NCBI GenBank assembly: GCA_945267035.1
Contig: CALYOS010000014.1
Coordinates: forward strand, 1 to 50,674
From: an uncultured Neisseriaceae bacterium
GTDB lineage: Bacteria > Pseudomonadota > Gammaproteobacteria > Burkholderiales > Neisseriaceae
Length of the DNA stretch: 50,674 bases
Direction of reading: 5' to 3'
Shown here one piece after another: positions 48,391 to 50,674 of the stretch (position 1 is the first letter of the stretch; each line of letters opens with the position of its first letter). Below the pieces are notes generated by a model. That model worked only from the letters and a program-made list of their open reading frames with translations. It searched no databases and was not told where the DNA came from. Both the position numbers and the translations under genes were made by a program.

Positions 48391-48718
48391 TTATATATTC
48401 ATTTTATGCTGCTGCAGCAAGACAACAGCCAATTTTTTTGTACATTTCAAGCGCACTAAGTTAACCAGTACATATCAACTTAATTAATCATCTTGATGCC
48501 TTTTCGGACATAAATAAACAAACCAGCTATCGCACAACCAATTTAGCGGCTGTATTTAAATAGCTTAATGGTGTCAAATCATGTTTATAGGCGACACCAA
48601 CGATGGAAAGCTGATAATCACCAAAAAATTGGCTGTTGATAATGCTACAGTACAACAATTGTGTGGCACGATACTCGGCTAATACGGAGCATGAAAAGGC
48701 ATTGTGCAAAAGTTGTAA
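48391..48718. other. intergenic region, permease to exporter
   Basis: About 330 bases between convergent genes. It includes the weak minus-strand frame 48527-48709 and no clear terminator for the exporter gene. Confidence 0.4.
48527..48709 (-). CDS. possible 60-residue hypothetical protein or remnant
   Basis: A minus-strand frame of 60 codons 9 bases after the exporter gene, ending with LSYLNTAAKLVVR. Composition is fairly protein-like, but no ribosome site precedes its ATG and no family was recognised. It could be a remnant of the 3' end of a lost gene. Weak call. Confidence 0.2.
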   Translation of the reverse strand: MHNAFSCSVLAEYRATQLLYCSIINSQFFGDYQLSIVGVAYKHDLTPLSYLNTAAKLVVR

Positions 48719-50143
48719 TCATTTAATCGCTTTATTGCTTCGACTCAGCAAATTATTCCCGTCAGTAGAATGCAGACGTGCGAAAATCCAACTCGAAAAA
48801 AAAGTAAATAATCCTAAGATCACAAAGGTCAGGCGGAAAGAGGTAGCAATATTATGCGCAAAATAGTTCATGCGACTAAATATCTGAACCAATAAAGCAC
48901 CGATGGCAATACCAAAACTAAGTGCCAATTGTTGATTAACCGCAATTAAACTATTGCCACTACTCATCTGATTCGCACGTAAGTCAGCCATAGTAATGGT
49001 ATTCATACTGGTGAACTGCAACGAATTACACCCACCTAGAATAGTCAGAAAGACCACAATCAGCCATAGTGGCGATTGTGCATTGAATAAAGCTAAAGAC
49101 ATGATCAATACACCGATCAGGCGAGTGTTAAAGGTTAATAAATTGCGATAGCCAAAGCGGTTCATCAGCGGTTTAGTAAACGGTTTTGCTGCAATTGATG
49201 CCAAAGCCAAAGGCATCAATAACCAGCCAGAAGTCACCGCGTCGTAATGAAAAGCGACCTGAAATAATAACGGTAGCAATAAAGGCAGAGAACTCATGCC
49301 TAAGCGGCTAACCATATTTCCAGCTAAACCAACGCGAAATGTGCGCACTAAAATTAAATGGGGTGGATATAAAGCATGTGGATTTTGACGCGCATGCAAT
49401 AAATAGGCTATTAGAGCACCGATACCAGTAGCAGCGATCATCACACCAAATAAAATATTATTAAATTGAGAAATGGTTTCAAAAGTTAACGTCATGCAAA
49501 ACGCCGAGGCGGCAAACAAAAAGAAACCCACACCGTCAAAGTGATCAGTTGGGTGACTGAAATCCGGCATAATTCGCCAGGTGGTCACCAAACCAATTAA
49601 ACCTATTGGAACATTGAGCAAAAATATCCAATGCCAACTGGTATACACAATCAAGTAGCCACCGATAATCGGTCCAAGAACAGGGCCGATAAGCGCAGGC
49701 ATCAACGCGTAATTCATTACCGTAACCAACTTGGAACGGTCATAAGCCTGCATCATGGTTAGACGGGCAACGGGAGTGAGCATTGCCCCACCCAATCCTT
49801 GTATTACCCGAGCAATCACTAATAGCCCAAGATTCGTACTGGCAGCACACAGCATTGAGCCAATAATAAAAACCACCATTGATCCCATAAACAGTTTCCG
49901 TGATCCTAATTTATCAGCCAGAAACCCGGATAAAGGCATCATAATCGCCAGCGTGATGGCATAAGCAATAATGGCAGACTGCATGTTCAACGGCGATTGA
50001 CCAAGATCTGACGCCATCGCTGGCAAGGCAGTGTTTAAAATAGTGGCATCTAGCTGTTGCATAAAAATCGCTATAGCCAGCAAGATTGGCAGAAAAGGGG
50101 AAGGTTGAATTTTATTGTCAGCTGCCATAATCGGTTTGCACAT
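48719..50143 (-). CDS. DHA2-family MFS exporter, MdtD-like
   Basis: A 474-residue, 14-helix major facilitator of the drug:proton antiporter-2 family. It follows E. coli MdtD closely: FMQQLDATILNTALPAMA (helix 1 with the family D), GFLADKLGSRKLF (motif A), QGLGGAMLTPVARL, GPVLGPIIGGYL (motif C), ASWHWIFLLN-type segment and SLQFTSMNTITM. Substrate is unknown; the family exports drugs, dyes or metabolites. ATG 50143 is used; TTG 50146 and ATG 50128 are alternatives and none has a good ribosome site. No adjacent regulator or membrane-fusion partner is seen. Confidence 0.88.
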   Translation of the reverse strand: MCKPIMAADNKIQPSPFLPILLAIAIFMQQLDATILNTALPAMASDLGQSPLNMQSAIIAYAITLAIMMPLSGFLADKLGSRKLFMGSMVVFIIGSMLCAASTNLGLLVIARVIQGLGGAMLTPVARLTMMQAYDRSKLVTVMNYALMPALIGPVLGPIIGGYLIVYTSWHWIFLLNVPIGLIGLVTTWRIMPDFSHPTDHFDGVGFFLFAASAFCMTLTFETISQFNNILFGVMIAATGIGALIAYLLHARQNPHALYPPHLILVRTFRVGLAGNMVSRLGMSSLPLLLPLLFQVAFHYDAVTSGWLLMPLALASIAAKPFTKPLMNRFGYRNLLTFNTRLIGVLIMSLALFNAQSPLWLIVVFLTILGGCNSLQFTSMNTITMADLRANQMSSGNSLIAVNQQLALSFGIAIGALLVQIFSRMNYFAHNIATSFRLTFVILGLFTFFSSWIFARLHSTDGNNLLSRSNKAIK

Positions 50144-50146
50144 CAA

Positions 50147-50441
50147 TGATAGTCAAGTTGATTATATCAGAAGCAACAATAAGCAGATTTAGCAAAATTG
50201 ATTTTGATAAAAGGGTTAAAGGATCATAGCTCAAGCTGGTTTAGCCTAATGGTCTATGATTCTAAATATTGAAGTTGTTTTCATCGAAGGACAAAATATT
50301 TTTTTTGTGGTCACATAAAAGAAAAAAGACACAGTGTGTAATATTAAATGCATGCCTTTGCCACCCCTTTTTTTTGCCCGTTTTATTCTTTATTGTTTTG
50401 CTGAACGCAATAAAACAAGCATCAAGTGAAGCGGATTTTAT
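50147..50441. other. AT-rich intergenic region near the right edge
   Basis: About 295 bases upstream of the exporter gene and downstream of the partial right-edge gene. No terminator or known element was seen. Overlapping plus-strand open codons are read as the shadow of the minus-strand gene. Confidence 0.35.
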
Positions 50442-50674
50442 CTACTTGATGTTATTTAATATTCTATTTTCTAAATCAATGGGAAACCAAACAGTAGAAA
50501 ATTCATACCCTTTAAGATTAAATTCTTCTCTTGAAATTGGGGTTTCTTTTTTTGTACTAAAATCTCTTAATCTAAAATCCTCTCCAATGCCAAACACCAT
50601 TTTAAGATTATTATAGTTGGAATCTTTTGACTTATCGTAATTTTCTGTTTTGCCAATTATTCTCCATCTTTGTT
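50442..50674 (-). CDS. hypothetical protein, 3' part only (runs off the window)
   Basis: An open minus-strand frame enters from the right edge and stops at TAG 50442-50444. The visible 76 residues read QRWRIIGKTENYDKSKDSN, then GIGEDFRLRDFSTKKETPIS and end DLENRILNNIK. It is AT-rich and rich in Lys, Asn, Asp and Glu, unlike the housekeeping genes, and soluble. Small soluble proteins of this kind often are orphan immunity proteins of contact toxins, but the family was not recognised. The opposite strand frame of 115 codons is a shadow. Confidence 0.6.
   Translation of the reverse strand, partial: QRWRIIGKTENYDKSKDSNYNNLKMVFGIGEDFRLRDFSTKKETPISREEFNLKGYEFSTVWFPIDLENRILNNIK

Noticed and set aside
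50269-50616. 115-codon plus-strand frame at the right edge
   Set aside because: It lies over the partial minus-strand frame, whose composition is more protein-like and which has a coherent end.

Overview
The window is a continuous piece of a bacterial chromosome from a betaproteobacterium of the family Neisseriaceae. NrdA, NrdB, PurL, PdxJ, RecR, IlvA and PriB all read like the Neisseria forms, and neighbourhoods such as rpsF-priB-rpsR-rplI and hisZ-purA fit that family. The DNA is clearly AT-richer than Neisseria and no classical Neisseria uptake sequence was noticed by eye. An insect-gut relative such as Snodgrassella would fit, but the genus is an inference. No rRNA, tRNA, CRISPR array, insertion sequence or prophage was seen.

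Layout. 1-6.5 kb: hemB, a PAP2-type membrane phosphatase followed by a decayed reading frame, then a minus-strand run mscS-like / nudB / EEP hydrolase / nitrite-formate channel. 6.6-8.3 kb: the ribosomal operon rpsF-priB-rpsR-rplI with a clear promoter and terminator. 8.3-13.1 kb: mltB, then dnaX-ybaB-recR. 13.1-16.4 kb: a gene remnant, ilvA, and a gene-poor kilobase. 16.4-24.5 kb: a D,D-carboxypeptidase-like protein that has lost two of its three catalytic motifs, convergent with hisZ-purA; then ubiK-comM-SPOR-dsbA-uppP. 25-31 kb: nrdA-nrdB-ferredoxin-pdxJ-acpS-mutT under a probable NrdR operator pair. 31-36 kb: purL-luxS and glnB. 36-43.5 kb: bioY, hslV-hslU behind a sigma-32-like promoter, a lysozyme-inhibitor/ACP-like lipoprotein, apaH, ridA, hemW, rdgB. 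43.6-44.4 kb: a small AT-rich accessory pair. 44.6-50.7 kb: dapA-bamC, a xanthine-type permease, an MdtD-like exporter, and the 3' end of an AT-rich gene cut by the window edge.

Most of the window is housekeeping: nucleotide synthesis and salvage (purA, purL, nrdAB, permease), cell-wall and envelope work (uppP, mltB, the carboxypeptidase-like protein, SPOR protein, dapA, bamC, dsbA), cofactors (hemB, hemW, pdxJ, acpS, ubiK, bioY), and DNA replication and repair (dnaX, recR, comM, priB, mutT, rdgB). The less ordinary material lies in intergenic decay (2.3-2.7, 13.4-13.6, 15.3-16.4 kb), in the active-site-degenerate carboxypeptidase homologue, in a MutT protein with an eroded thiamine-synthase-like tail, in a possible -1 frameshift site in dnaX, and in the AT-rich orphan genes at 43.7 and 50.5 kb. 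I found no clear new multi-gene system; the inactive carboxypeptidase homologue is the strongest lead.
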